The position numbers and the translations under genes are program-made. The notes beneath the pieces are model-generated. The model was given only the letters and a program-made list of their open reading frames with translations. It was not told where the DNA came from and did no database searches. Of a DNA stretch of 64,000 nucleotides, positions 25,638-33,885 are shown piece after piece. The first letter of the stretch is position 1. Every line of letters starts with the position of its first letter. The DNA comes from Streptomyces sp. S465 (GTDB lineage Bacteria > Actinomycetota > Actinomycetes > Streptomycetales > Streptomycetaceae), in the NCBI RefSeq assembly GCF_026898115.1, contig NZ_CP114036.1, positions 3,962,001 through 4,026,000 of the forward strand, given 5' to 3'.

Positions 25638-26918
25638 TCAGCCCTTGAAGCGCGGGAAGGCCGAGCGGCCCGCGTACACCGCGGCGTCGTCGAGGATCTC
25701 CTCGATGCGCAGCAGCTGGTTGTACTTGGCCACCCGCTCGGAGCGGGCCGGGGCGCCGGTCTTGATCTGGCCGCAGTTGGTGGCGACGGCCAGGTCGGCG
25801 ATGGTGACGTCCTCGGTCTCACCGGAGCGGTGCGACATCATGCACTTGTAGCCGTTGCGCTGGGCCAGCTCGACCGCGTCCAGGGTCTCGGTCAGCGAGC
25901 CGATCTGGTTGACCTTGACCAGCAGCGCGTTCGCGGTGTCGTTCTCGATACCGCGGGACAGCCGCTCCGGGTTGGTGACGAAGAGGTCGTCGCCGACCAG
26001 CTGGACCTTGTCGCCGAGCTGCTCGGTGATGGTCTTCCAGCCGTCCCAGTCCTCCTCGTTCAGCGGGTCCTCGATGGAGACCAGCGGGTACGCCGCGACC
26101 AGCTCGGCGTAGTACGAGGTCATCTCGGCGGCGGTCCGGGACTGGCCCTCGAACTGGTACGCGCCGTCCTTGTAGAACTCGGAGGCGGCGACGTCGAGCG
26201 CGAGCGCGATGTCCTGGCCCGGCTGGTAGCCGGCCTTCTTGATGGCCTCGACGATCAGGTCGAGGGCCTCACGGTTGGAGCCGAGGTTCGGCGCGAAACC
26301 GCCCTCGTCGCCGAGGCCGGTGGACAGGCCCCGCTCCTTCAGCACGGACTTCAGCGTGTGGTAGACCTCGGCGCCCCAGCGCAGGGCCTCGGAGAAGGAC
26401 TCCGCGCCGATCGGAGCGATCATGAACTCCTGGATGTCCACGTTGGAGTCGGCGTGCGACCCGCCGTTGAGGATGTTCATCATCGGGACCGGCAGCAGAT
26501 GGGCGTTCGGGCCGCCGAGGTAACGGAAGAGCGGGAGGTCGGACGCCTCGGAGGCGGCGTGCGCGACGGCCAGGGAGACGCCGAGGATGGCGTTGGCGCC
26601 GAGCGAGGACTTGTCCGGGGTGGCGTCCAGGTCGAACATCGCCTGGTCGATCAGGCGCTGCTCGGTGGCGTCGTAGCCGACCAGCTCGGGGCCGATCTGC
26701 TCGATGACGGCGAGGACGGCCTTCTCCACGCCCTTGCCGTTGTAACGGTTCTTGTCGCCGTCACGGAGCTCGAGGGCCTCGAAGGCGCCGGTGGAGGCGC
26801 CGGACGGAACGGCGGCACGGCCGGTGCTGCCGTCGTCGAGGCCGACCTCGACCTCGACCGTGGGGTTGCCTCGCGAGTCGAGGATCTCGCGAGCTACGAC
26901 GACGTCGATGGACGGCAC
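25638..26918 (-). CDS. eno: Enolase (phosphopyruvate hydratase)
   Basis: Glycolytic enzyme converting 2-phosphoglycerate to phosphoenolpyruvate; octameric or dimeric and Mg2+-dependent, also part of RNA-degrading complexes in some bacteria. It has 426 residues, the standard length. Seen: ILDSRGNPTVEVEV, SGASTGAFEALELRDGD, GGSHADSNVDIQEFMI, GDEGGFAPNL, SIEDPLNEEDWDGW, QLVGDDLFVTN, the catalytic-lysine block LVKVNQIGSLTETL and the C-terminal MMSHRSGETEDVTIADLAV. GTG 26918 follows AAGGAGAA at five bases. The AT-rich stretch 27019-27060 on its upstream side, with the small palindrome TCCAGA-TTTC-TCTGGA, probably carries its promoter. Confidence 0.97.
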   Translation of the reverse strand: MPSIDVVVAREILDSRGNPTVEVEVGLDDGSTGRAAVPSGASTGAFEALELRDGDKNRYNGKGVEKAVLAVIEQIGPELVGYDATEQRLIDQAMFDLDATPDKSSLGANAILGVSLAVAHAASEASDLPLFRYLGGPNAHLLPVPMMNILNGGSHADSNVDIQEFMIAPIGAESFSEALRWGAEVYHTLKSVLKERGLSTGLGDEGGFAPNLGSNREALDLIVEAIKKAGYQPGQDIALALDVAASEFYKDGAYQFEGQSRTAAEMTSYYAELVAAYPLVSIEDPLNEEDWDGWKTITEQLGDKVQLVGDDLFVTNPERLSRGIENDTANALLVKVNQIGSLTETLDAVELAQRNGYKCMMSHRSGETEDVTIADLAVATNCGQIKTGAPARSERVAKYNQLLRIEEILDDAAVYAGRSAFPRFKG

Positions 26919-27081
26919 GAGGTTCTCCTTCGTATGGGTCTGCGGTAGCAGCACGAGCCTAACGGGCCGGGAGGGCTGCGCCCCGCGTTCGCCCGTCCCA
27001 CGAGACGGGACGTGACACAAAAAGCCAGATTCAGGATTGAATATCCAGATTTCTCTGGAATGGGTGGCCCGCTATGCGTGA

Positions 27082-27124
27082 GCCCCGGCCGGGCGCGCCA
27101 TGGGGCGGCACGCCCGGCCGGGGC
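27082..27124 (-). terminator. Hairpin after rpfA
   Basis: GCCCCGGCCGGGCG, 15 bases, CGCCCGGCCGGGGC: a perfect 14-bp stem 30 bases past the rpfA stop codon and before the eno promoter region. Confidence 0.85.
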
Positions 27125-27153
27125 CCGTTCTCAGCCGGCCCTCAGGCGGCTGC

Positions 27154-27852
27154 TCAGCTGAGGTGCAGCCGCTGACCCGGGTAGATCAGGTCGGCCTTCT
27201 CGACGATGTCCTTGTTCAGCTGGAAGAGCTTCTTCCAGCCACCCTTGACATGGTGCGCCTCGGCGATCTTGCCGAGGGTGTCGCCGGACTTGACCTTGTA
27301 CTCGCCGTCACCCTTCTTGATCGGACCGCGCGCCTGCTGACGCGCGGCGTGCTGGGACGCGGTACGGGGCTGCGCCTTCGGCTGGGCGGGCTTGGCGGCC
27401 GGGGCCGACTTAGTGGAGGTTCCGCCCTGCGCACCGGAAGACGTCGAAGGCGCGGCGGGCGCCGAGGGTGCGGACGGGCTGCCGCCGGCGGTCAGGCCCT
27501 TGCCGCAGACCGGCCAGGCACCCTTGCCCTGGCTGCCGAGGACCTTCTCGGCGATCTGTATCTGCTGGCCCTTGCTGGCCTTGTCCGCGGTGGGGGCGAA
27601 CGCGGTACCGCCGTAGGCGGCCCAGGTGGAGCTCGAGAACTGCAGACCGCCGTAGTAGCCGTTGCCGGTGTTGATCGACCAGTTACCACCGGACTCGCAC
27701 TGCGCGACCTCGTCCCACTGAGAGGTGGTGGCCGCGGAGGCGGAGGTGGCCCCGATGAGCGGTGCCGCCACGGCGGCGCCGGCCAGACCGGTGAGCGCGG
27801 CGATACGGGTGGCCTTGGAGGGGCGGCGGTGCTTCCCGTTGGACTTGAGCAT
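27154..27852 (-). CDS. rpfA: Resuscitation-promoting factor A (secreted muralytic enzyme)
   Basis: Secreted lysozyme-like cell-wall hydrolase that acts at spore germination, 232 residues. A signal peptide (MLKSNGKHRRPSKATRIAAL, hydrophobic stretch to ASA about residue 40) is followed by the Rpf domain (about 44-118) with the catalytic glutamate in QCESGGNWSINTGNGYYGG and a disulphide partner PVCGKG. A Pro/Ala/Ser linker (120-180) leads to a C-terminal LysM peptidoglycan-binding domain beginning EYKVKSGDTLGKIAEAHHV. Start ATG 27852. The leader contains a ydaO-type c-di-AMP riboswitch at about 27871-28060; in S. coelicolor the equivalent gene is attenuated by this RNA. Confidence 0.94.
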   Translation of the reverse strand: MLKSNGKHRRPSKATRIAALTGLAGAAVAAPLIGATSASAATTSQWDEVAQCESGGNWSINTGNGYYGGLQFSSSTWAAYGGTAFAPTADKASKGQQIQIAEKVLGSQGKGAWPVCGKGLTAGGSPSAPSAPAAPSTSSGAQGGTSTKSAPAAKPAQPKAQPRTASQHAARQQARGPIKKGDGEYKVKSGDTLGKIAEAHHVKGGWKKLFQLNKDIVEKADLIYPGQRLHLS

Positions 27853-27870
27853 CGTTGGTTCGTTTCCTCA

Positions 27871-28060
27871 CCGACGCCTACGAGGTGAGCTGTCGGGTTC
27901 GGACGTGAGTTGCCCGGCCGGTCGCGATGGTCGCGTCCGGCTTCACCCCTAGCCGACGAGCCCGTGTCCACAGGCCACTCGGCACCTACCTTGGGTCCCC
28001 CGCTCCTGCCTTCGGCGCTGACGCGTCGGTTCCCCCCGACCGCCGGCAGGATTCGGCGTG
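27871..28060 (-). promoter_or_regulatory. c-di-AMP (ydaO/yuaA) riboswitch in the rpfA leader
   Basis: Read on the minus strand, the conserved ydaO words appear in the right order and spacing: CGCCGAATCCTGCC, then GTCGGGGGGAACCGACG, then GTCGGCTAGGGGTGAAGCC, and finally CCGACAGCTCACCTCGTAGG just before the ribosome-site region. High c-di-AMP is expected to lower full-length rpfA mRNA. The promoter must lie upstream, between about 28061 and 28160. Confidence 0.92.
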
Positions 28061-28161
28061 ACGATCGACGGTGCCCGCGGTGGCGAGCGGGAAGACGGTA
28101 AACACACCTCCGGAGAAGGTTCAAACACCCCAATCGCAGTGAATGGGGCTGTAATTGATCT

Positions 28162-28195
28162 CACCCGGCCCACATCAGTGCAGGTGGGCCGGGTG
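28162..28195 (-). terminator. Hairpin after the second rpf gene
   Basis: CACCCGGCCCAC, ten bases, GTGGGCCGGGTG: a perfect 12-bp stem separating the upstream rpf gene from the rpfA promoter and riboswitch. Confidence 0.8.
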
Positions 28196-28280
28196 GGGAG
28201 GGATCGGACACGCGGTGCGGCCCGGAAAATGTGACGAGATGTATGTCTCACCGGAACCAGATCGGGCAATTCACCCCGAA

Positions 28281-29291
28281 TCACTGCTCCCTGATGGTGA
28301 GGTCAAGGCGCTGACCAGGAAGGATCAGGTCGGGGTCGATGCCGATGAGGTCCTCGTTGTCTTCGTAGAGCCCTTGCCAACCACGGCTGAGGTTCTGGTC
28401 CTCGGCGATCCCTGACAGGTTGTCACCGGGTCGAACGGTGTAAGCGTCGCCCATGGGGTCCTGGGTGCGGTCCGCGCCATCGCGGGAGGCGTGGCGCCCG
28501 GAGGGCCGCGCGTCCCCCGAACCGCCGTCACCGGCCCGCTCCCCGGCGTCCTGGGCGCCACGATGGCGGCCGGTGGGCGCGGGGTCGGCGGAGGAGTCCC
28601 CCGCGGACCCCTTCGAGCCCTTGTCCGCGGGCTCGTCCGAGGGTTCGTCCGCGGGCTCGTCTCCCGGCTTCTTCGAGGACTCGCCCGCAGGCTCCTTCGA
28701 GGACTCCTCGGAACCGCCCGAAGCGGAGCCGTCCGACGCCGAGCCGTCCAGTCCACCGGGGGACCGCGAGGCGTCGGACGTGTCCGGCCGCTCGGCCGCC
28801 CCGGACGCGTCCGACCCCCCGGAGCCGTCGGACCGGCCCGCCCCCGGGGCCGGGTCCGCCTCCGGATCCGTCTCCGGGGTGGCCGTGCGGCCGGGGTTCA
28901 CATCGGGGGCGTCGGCACTGCCGGTGAGTCCGGTACCCAGCGAACAGTTCGGCCAGGCGGCGGGCCCGCGGTCGCCGAGGATCGATTCGGCGACGGATAT
29001 CTGCTGGGAGCGGGAGGCCAGGTCGGGGCGCGGGGCGTACTCCGTGCCGCCGTACTTCTTCCACAGGTCGAGGGTCAGCCGCAGTCCGCCGTAGAAGCCG
29101 TCGCCCTCGTTGGCGCTCCACATGCCGCCGCTCTCGCATTCGGCGACCCGGTCCCAGGTGTCGGCGTCGGCGGCCTGCGCGCCGGCCGCCCCGAAGAGGG
29201 GCATGGCGATGCCCGCGCCCGTGACCCCCGCCGCGACGACGATGGCCGGAGCCTGACGGGGGCGACGGTGTCGACCATTACCGGAACGCAT
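28281..29291 (-). CDS. Second resuscitation-promoting factor with LysM domain and long acidic linker
   Basis: Secreted Rpf-type muralytic protein, 336 residues. An Arg-rich signal peptide leads to AQAADA (about residue 40). The Rpf domain (about 43-117) has its catalytic glutamate in RVAECESGGMWSANEGDGF. A disordered linker of about 165 residues, extremely rich in Asp, Ser, Gly, Pro and Lys (for example GDEPADEPSDEPADKGSKGS), leads to a C-terminal LysM from about residue 286 (YTVRPGDNLSGIAEDQNL). AGGAGAGG lies eight bases before the ATG. It precedes rpfA in the same direction but is insulated by a hairpin. I see no ydaO motif in front of it. It probably corresponds to the S. coelicolor rpf gene beside rpfA. 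Confidence 0.9.
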   Translation of the reverse strand: MRSGNGRHRRPRQAPAIVVAAGVTGAGIAMPLFGAAGAQAADADTWDRVAECESGGMWSANEGDGFYGGLRLTLDLWKKYGGTEYAPRPDLASRSQQISVAESILGDRGPAAWPNCSLGTGLTGSADAPDVNPGRTATPETDPEADPAPGAGRSDGSGGSDASGAAERPDTSDASRSPGGLDGSASDGSASGGSEESSKEPAGESSKKPGDEPADEPSDEPADKGSKGSAGDSSADPAPTGRHRGAQDAGERAGDGGSGDARPSGRHASRDGADRTQDPMGDAYTVRPGDNLSGIAEDQNLSRGWQGLYEDNEDLIGIDPDLILPGQRLDLTIREQ

Positions 29292-29437
29292 GCGATTGAC
29301 CTCTCCTGTGGCGAATCGGTTGCCGGTGAACATAGCGACGGCACACGATCATCACAAGGCGATGTATCCCAGGTCACGCCGCGGTCACACGGCCGACCTT
29401 TCGTCACCTTTGCCGGGCCGTACGGGTCTTGCCGACC

Positions 29438-30733
29438 TCACTGGGCCCCGGAGTTCCAGGTCACTGGCAGGGTGCGCAGCCCGCGCATGATGAGCCCGCC
29501 GCGCCACCGCAGGTCCTCCGGGTCCGCCGCGAGCCGCAGTCCGGGCAGCCGCCGCAGCAGGGTGCCGATCGCGGTCTGGGCCTCCAGCCGGGCCAGCGGG
29601 GCGCCCAGACAGTAATGGATGCCATGGCCGTAGCCCAGGTGCTGGTTGTCGCGGCGGGTGAGGTCGAGGACGTCGGGCGCCTCGAACCGCTCGGGGTCCC
29701 GGTCGGCGGCGGCGAGCACCACCAGCACCGGCTCCCCCTCGGCGATGCGCTGCCCCCCGAGGGTGAGCGGCTCGGTGGCGAACCGCCAGGTGGCGATCTC
29801 CACCGGCCCGTCGTAGCGCAGCAGCTCCTCGACCCCGGCGGCCAGCAGCCGCTCGTCCCCTTCTGTCAGGGCCCGCTGCATGAGGGCGCGCTGCTCGGGG
29901 TGGCGCAGCAGTGCGTAGACGCCGTTGCCGATGAGGTTGACGGTGGTCTCGAAACCGGCGAACAGAAGGATGAAGGCCATGGCCGCGGCCTCGTTCTCGG
30001 TGAGGTGCTCACCGTGGTCGCCGGCCCGGATCAGACCGGAGATCAGATCCTCCCCGTCCCCTTCTTCTCTCCGCTCTCCTTCTTCCTGCCGCTCCGCGAG
30101 CTCCAGCCGCTTGCGGTGGATCAGCTCGGCGAGATACGCCCGGATCCGCTTCACGGCGCGGGCCACCCCACCGCGCGGGCCCCCGCCGTGCCGGATCATC
30201 GTGCCGGCCCAGTCGCGGAAGTCGTCCTGGTCCTCGCGCGGCACCCCGAGCAGATCGCAGATCGCATAGATAGGGAGGGGGAAGGCGAACTCATGGATGA
30301 GGTCCGCCTCTCCCCTCTCCTCGAAGGCGTCGATGAGCTGGTCGGTGAGAGTCCGCACCCGGGGGGCGAACGCGGCTACCCGGCGCGGGGTGAAGGCCTT
30401 CGACACCAGCCGCCGGAGCCGGGTGTGGTCAGGGGGGTCGATATTGAGCAGATGTGTCATCAGCTCCGCGCGCTGTTCGCCGGGAATGCCCACCTTGCCC
30501 TTGGCGTGGGCCGCCGCGCTGTGCCGCTGGGGGTTCTTCGAGAGCCGGGGATCGGCCAGTGCCTTCCTGGCATCGGCGTAGCGGGTCACCAGCCACGCCT
30601 CGACACCGCTGGGCAGCGTGGTCCGGCGAACCGGGGCGTGCTCGCGTAGCCAGGCGTAGGCGGGGTAGGGATCGGTGGCGAACTCCCAGGTGAAGAGGGT
30701 GGGAGCGGAGCTGTCACGGGGCTGTTCCGACAC
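29438..30733 (-). CDS. Cytochrome P450 (CYP107-like)
   Basis: Soluble class I P450 of about 431 residues. Canonical motifs are intact: I-helix LLFAGFETTVNL (about 265), K-helix VEELLRYDGPV with ExxR, and the heme loop GYGHGIHYCLGAPLARLE with the axial cysteine; the usual Phe of this loop is Tyr. An unusual charged insertion (LAERQEEGERREEGDGEDL, about 218-236) precedes the H/I region. The place next to rpf genes matches the S. coelicolor CYP107U1 gene, as I remember it. Start uncertain: GTG 30733 has only a G-run upstream. No ferredoxin or reductase gene is adjacent. Confidence 0.88.
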   Translation of the reverse strand: MSEQPRDSSAPTLFTWEFATDPYPAYAWLREHAPVRRTTLPSGVEAWLVTRYADARKALADPRLSKNPQRHSAAAHAKGKVGIPGEQRAELMTHLLNIDPPDHTRLRRLVSKAFTPRRVAAFAPRVRTLTDQLIDAFEERGEADLIHEFAFPLPIYAICDLLGVPREDQDDFRDWAGTMIRHGGGPRGGVARAVKRIRAYLAELIHRKRLELAERQEEGERREEGDGEDLISGLIRAGDHGEHLTENEAAAMAFILLFAGFETTVNLIGNGVYALLRHPEQRALMQRALTEGDERLLAAGVEELLRYDGPVEIATWRFATEPLTLGGQRIAEGEPVLVVLAAADRDPERFEAPDVLDLTRRDNQHLGYGHGIHYCLGAPLARLEAQTAIGTLLRRLPGLRLAADPEDLRWRGGLIMRGLRTLPVTWNSGAQ

Positions 30734-30774
30734 CCCCCGACGATACCGGCCGAGACTCACCTCTCCGATATACC

Positions 30775-30793
30775 CCGTTATCCGAAATAACGG
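30775..30793. promoter_or_regulatory. CCGTTAT-ATAACGG palindrome upstream of the P450
   Basis: CCGTTAT, five bases, ATAACGG: a perfect 7-bp inverted repeat 42 bases before the P450 start. A stretch rich in A follows it (to about 30840). Candidate operator or core promoter region. Confidence 0.45.
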
Positions 30794-31341
30794 AACAACG
30801 GAAAAAAGAGGAATAAAAGAAACAACGGGGATAAAGGGAACGCGGCCGCCGTCGACAGGTTGAGCGCTGAGCGGAATTACCCCTTCATCTCCACACATCC
30901 TTCACAGTTCATCCACAGGTCGAGGCGAATGCCCGGATATCTGATGGCTGTGGCCATCGCCCGGCGAACGCCCGCACCGCCCCGCCAGAAGACCCCGGAA
31001 CACGCTCTGACGTCGGCCAACGCGGCGAACAGGCGGTGTGGCTGAAACGGCGTCAGGTGGATGAATGGGACTGGGGCACATGCACGGGGCCCCCTGTCGC
31101 CGGTGATACGATCACCGCGCTTGCCAGGCGAGCCAAGGGCGCGTAAAAAACACGGCGATCCGGCACAACAGCCGAGAGGATCCCCACTCTGAGGAGCATT
31201 ATGCCGCCAGTCGGGCATACGGAGTCGTTCCGGCGACGCACCGACGCCTGCGCGCTGCCGTCGGCAAGACGAGTGCGATGTCCCCGAAACCCGCGGACGC
31301 CGTACGGTTGCTGACTTACCGCCTCTCAGACACCTTCCAGT
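30794..31341. other. Intergenic region between P450 and conservon
   Basis: About 550 bases between divergent genes. It holds the A-rich P450 upstream region (30794-30842), nothing recognisable from 30850 to 31150, and a small open frame at 31201 described separately. The conservon promoter candidate lies at its right end. Confidence 0.5.
31201..31314 (+). CDS. Candidate small ORF or leader peptide upstream of the conservon
   Basis: A 37-codon frame starting MPPVGHTESFRRRTDACALP and ending PRTPYGC. Its ATG is preceded at four bases by GAGGAG, a good ribosome site in an otherwise empty region. The product is Arg/Pro/Cys-rich. Third-position GC is lower than in neighbouring genes, which argues against a conserved gene. 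It ends 89 bases before cvnA, upstream of the candidate cvn promoter, so it would not be on the same transcript if that promoter is right. Weakly supported. Confidence 0.25.
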   Translation: MPPVGHTESFRRRTDACALPSARRVRCPRNPRTPYGC

Positions 31342-31369
31342 TTGACAATGCACCACACCTCCCTAAAGT
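31342..31369 (+). promoter_or_regulatory. Candidate conservon promoter
   Basis: TTGACA (31342-31347), 16 bases, TAAAGT (31364-31369), 33 bases before the cvnA ATG. It fits the principal-sigma consensus well and would give a leader of about 27 bases. Confidence 0.55.
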
Positions 31370-31402
31370 CCCTGGCGGTCTAGTCGTTTAAAGAGAGTCT
31401 TA

Positions 31403-32545
31403 ATGACGCAATATCTACAGGATCCAGCACTCTGGGCCCTGATCGCTGGCACGCCTCTCGCCGCCACCGCCATTATTCGCGGGCGAAAGGCGCAAGCGAC
31501 TCTGCGCCAGGAGAAGGCGGAGCTCGAGAAACGCACGACCGACCTCGAGAACAACTACGCCGAGGCGGTGCAGGAGGCTCATAACCGGGCCGAGGAAGCC
31601 ACCAAGAGCGCGCTGAAGTCCGCCATGCGTACGCTCCAGGGTCTCGCCAACGAGCAGCAGCTGGCCATCTCCAAGACCCAGGAAAAATACGGCGAGCACC
31701 AGCTCCTCCAGGACCTCCTGGAGATCGACCACATGAACTCGCAGTTCGGACGCCGTGCGCAGTCCATCGCGGTTCTCTGTGACGGCTGGCTGGGCCGTCA
31801 GCGGGCCGTCGCCTCGGTGTACGACGTGGTGCGCAGCGCCAAGGGCCGCATCCGTCACTACACCCGGGTGGAAATCCGCTCGCAGAGCAACTTCGCCCTG
31901 GTCAGCCGGGTCGTGGAACCGGTCGCACTGGCGCTGGCCGAGCTGCTGGACAACGCGACCAGTTACTCCGCGCCCGACTCGCCCATCGACATCACCATCC
32001 GCACCGTGCCCAAGGGCGTCTGCGTCATCATCGACGACGCCGGCGTCGGCATGAACGAGGAGGAGAAGAACCGGGCGGACAAGCTGCTCTCGGCCACGCA
32101 CGCCACCGGTGTGACAGGACTCGGCAATCCGCCGCAGTTCGGTTTCGCGGTGATCGGTGTACTGGCCGCGCGCTACGGCTTCACGGTGTCCGTCGATTCG
32201 GCCTCTCCCTACGGTGGTGTACGCGCGGTCGTACTTCTTCCCGAGGACCTTCTGACCAATATGCCCGAGCCGGCAGAGCAGCCAACGACTTACATTCCCG
32301 CCGCGGCCGAGCAGCCGCAGGTGAGCGGCCCCATGGGCGCCTCCACTGTGAGCGGCTCCACCGCCGGGGGCCTGCCCAAGCGTCGCCGCAAGGGCTCGAT
32401 TTCCATCGTTCCCACGGCGGATTCCACCAGTGCCCCGGCCCGGACGAGCGAGCAAACCGCTTCTATCATGGGCGCCTTCCAGCGCGGCACTCAGTCCGGA
32501 CGCTCAGCAGCAAACCCGAACAGGGAAGGGCATGATCCTCAGTGA
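31403..32545 (+). CDS. cvnA: Conservon sensor-kinase-like protein CvnA (short form)
   Basis: First component of the four-gene conservon module. A 380-residue protein: an N-terminal hydrophobic helix (about 10-26, LWALIAGTPLAATAII), a coiled coil (about 30-105, KAELEKRTTDLENNYAEAV), then a GHKL ATPase domain with N-box EPVALALAELLDNATSYSAP, G1 DDAGVGM and GLGNPPQFGFAVIG. The C-terminal 110 residues are disordered and end in a basic patch. No phosphorylatable H-box is apparent and no extracellular sensor domain is present, as in the CvnA9/RarA type. The stop overlaps the cvnB GTG by four bases. Confidence 0.92.
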   Translation: MTQYLQDPALWALIAGTPLAATAIIRGRKAQATLRQEKAELEKRTTDLENNYAEAVQEAHNRAEEATKSALKSAMRTLQGLANEQQLAISKTQEKYGEHQLLQDLLEIDHMNSQFGRRAQSIAVLCDGWLGRQRAVASVYDVVRSAKGRIRHYTRVEIRSQSNFALVSRVVEPVALALAELLDNATSYSAPDSPIDITIRTVPKGVCVIIDDAGVGMNEEEKNRADKLLSATHATGVTGLGNPPQFGFAVIGVLAARYGFTVSVDSASPYGGVRAVVLLPEDLLTNMPEPAEQPTTYIPAAAEQPQVSGPMGASTVSGSTAGGLPKRRRKGSISIVPTADSTSAPARTSEQTASIMGAFQRGTQSGRSAANPNREGHDPQ

Positions 32546-32943
32546 ACAACGACCTGTCATGGATGCTTGAGAGCGCCCTGGAAGTGCCAGGGGCTCGTCA
32601 TGCGATCCTGGTTTCCGCCGACGGTCTGCTGATGGCCCGTTCTCAACAGGTCGCGAAGGACGAGGCCGACACCGTGGCCGCGGCGATGAGCGGCATCCAG
32701 TCGCTGAGCCGCACCATGGCCGGCTTCTGCGGTGGCCCCAATATGACGTGGCGCCAGACCCTGGTCGAGTTCGACGGTGGCTGGGTCTTCCTCATCTCCG
32801 CCGGTGAGGGCGCGTACCTGGCGGTCTCCTCCGCCCCGGATGTCGACATGGCCGACATCACCTTCCGGATGCAGCAGCTTGTCGGGCAGCTCGGCAAGGC
32901 GCTGACCACACCGCCTCGCGAAAACACCGGTATTCAGGCATGA
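32542..32943 (+). CDS. cvnB: Conservon roadblock/LC7 protein CvnB
   Basis: A 133-residue roadblock/LC7 domain protein, expected to act as regulator (likely as a GTPase-activating partner, by analogy with MglB) of the CvnD GTPase. Seen: LSWMLESALEVPGARHAILV at the N-terminus, SADGLLMARSQQV, and the terminal strand-helix AYLAVSSAPDVDMADITFRM. The GTG at 32542 overlaps the cvnA stop (GTGA), and its own stop overlaps the cvnC start (ATGA), so three genes are translationally coupled. Confidence 0.94.
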   Translation: MNNDLSWMLESALEVPGARHAILVSADGLLMARSQQVAKDEADTVAAAMSGIQSLSRTMAGFCGGPNMTWRQTLVEFDGGWVFLISAGEGAYLAVSSAPDVDMADITFRMQQLVGQLGKALTTPPRENTGIQA

Positions 32944-33311
32944 CAGCACCAGGCGAGCAAGAGCCCGAGTCCGCTGGATTAGTGCGACCGTACGTCATTA
33001 CCAACGGTCGAGGGCTTCCGGAGAATGACCAGTTCAACCTGATCACACTGGTCACCACGTCCGAACAGAGACAACCCAGTCATCTCGACCCGGAGAAGCG
33101 CAGGCTCCTTGAGCTGTGCTCGGGTGGTTATCTCTCGGTTGCCGAGATCGCGGGTCATATGGGGCTTCCGATCGGCATCGTGAAGGTGCTGCTGTCCGAC
33201 CTCTCGGCGGACGGCTACCTCGTCACCCGCGCGCCCGCGCCGCCCGCACAGCTTGTCGATGTTTCGCTCCTTCAGGAGGTGCTGGATGGGCTCCAGGCCC
33301 GTTTCGGATGA
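32940..33311 (+). CDS. cvnC: Conservon DUF742 protein CvnC, containing a TTA codon
   Basis: A 123-residue DUF742 protein with a winged-helix-like C-terminal half (RLLELCSGGYLSVAEIAGHM, PIGIVKVLLSDLSADGYLVT). The N-terminal VRPYVITNGRGLP is the family hallmark. Codon 14 (32979-32981) is TTA, within the phrase SAGLVRP. TTA is rare in Streptomyces and needs the bldA tRNA, so CvnC and, through coupling, the downstream genes may be made only when bldA is active. ATG overlaps the cvnB stop; its 3' end overlaps cvnD by 26 bases. Confidence 0.93.
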   Translation: MTAPGEQEPESAGLVRPYVITNGRGLPENDQFNLITLVTTSEQRQPSHLDPEKRRLLELCSGGYLSVAEIAGHMGLPIGIVKVLLSDLSADGYLVTRAPAPPAQLVDVSLLQEVLDGLQARFG

Positions 33312-33876
33312 CGACGTCTATCTCAACGAAGCGGTGCAGATCGCGGCCAAGATCCTGGTCGTGGGGCATTTCGCGGTGGGAAAGACGACGTTCATCGGCA
33401 CCATGTCGGAGATTCCGCCGCTGCGCACCGAGGAGCGGATGACGCAGGCCGGTGCCCATGTCGACGACCTCATGGGCACCCGGGGCAAGACCACCACCAC
33501 GGTGGCCATGGACTTCGGCCGTCTCACGCTGAGCGACAGACTCGTCCTGTACCTCTTCGGCACACCCGGACAGGAGCGCTTCGTCCAGGTGTGGGAGGAC
33601 ATGACCCGAGGCGCCCTCGGGGCACTGATCCTCGTCGATCCCGAACGGCTCAAGGAATCCTTCCCGGTGATCGACCTGGTGGAGCACTACGGGCTTCCCT
33701 ACGCGATTTCCGTCAACCACTTCGACGGTACGCCGGTCCGCCCCGACGAGGAATTGCGCGAGGCGCTCGATCTGCTGCCCGATACTCCCATCGTCACCTG
33801 TGACGCACGTGACGAGAAGTCGTCGGCCAACGCCTTGATGACGCTTGTCCGTTACCTACAGGAACGTACCCGCTAG
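33286..33876 (+). CDS. cvnD: Conservon Ras-like GTPase CvnD
   Basis: A 196-residue small GTPase, the output element of the conservon. Seen: G1 VVGHFAVGKTTFIGT (about residue 25), switch region with Thr-rich RGKTTTTVAMDFG, G3 FGTPGQERFVQ and an NHFD sequence as G4. No lipid-modification signal is seen. AGGAGG six bases upstream selects ATG 33286, inside the end of cvnC; an upstream in-frame TTG at 33253 is unlikely. Nine bases separate it from the first P450, so the GTPase and P450s are co-transcribed. Confidence 0.94.
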   Translation: MGSRPVSDDDVYLNEAVQIAAKILVVGHFAVGKTTFIGTMSEIPPLRTEERMTQAGAHVDDLMGTRGKTTTTVAMDFGRLTLSDRLVLYLFGTPGQERFVQVWEDMTRGALGALILVDPERLKESFPVIDLVEHYGLPYAISVNHFDGTPVRPDEELREALDLLPDTPIVTCDARDEKSSANALMTLVRYLQERTR

Positions 33877-33885
33877 GAGCACGTC

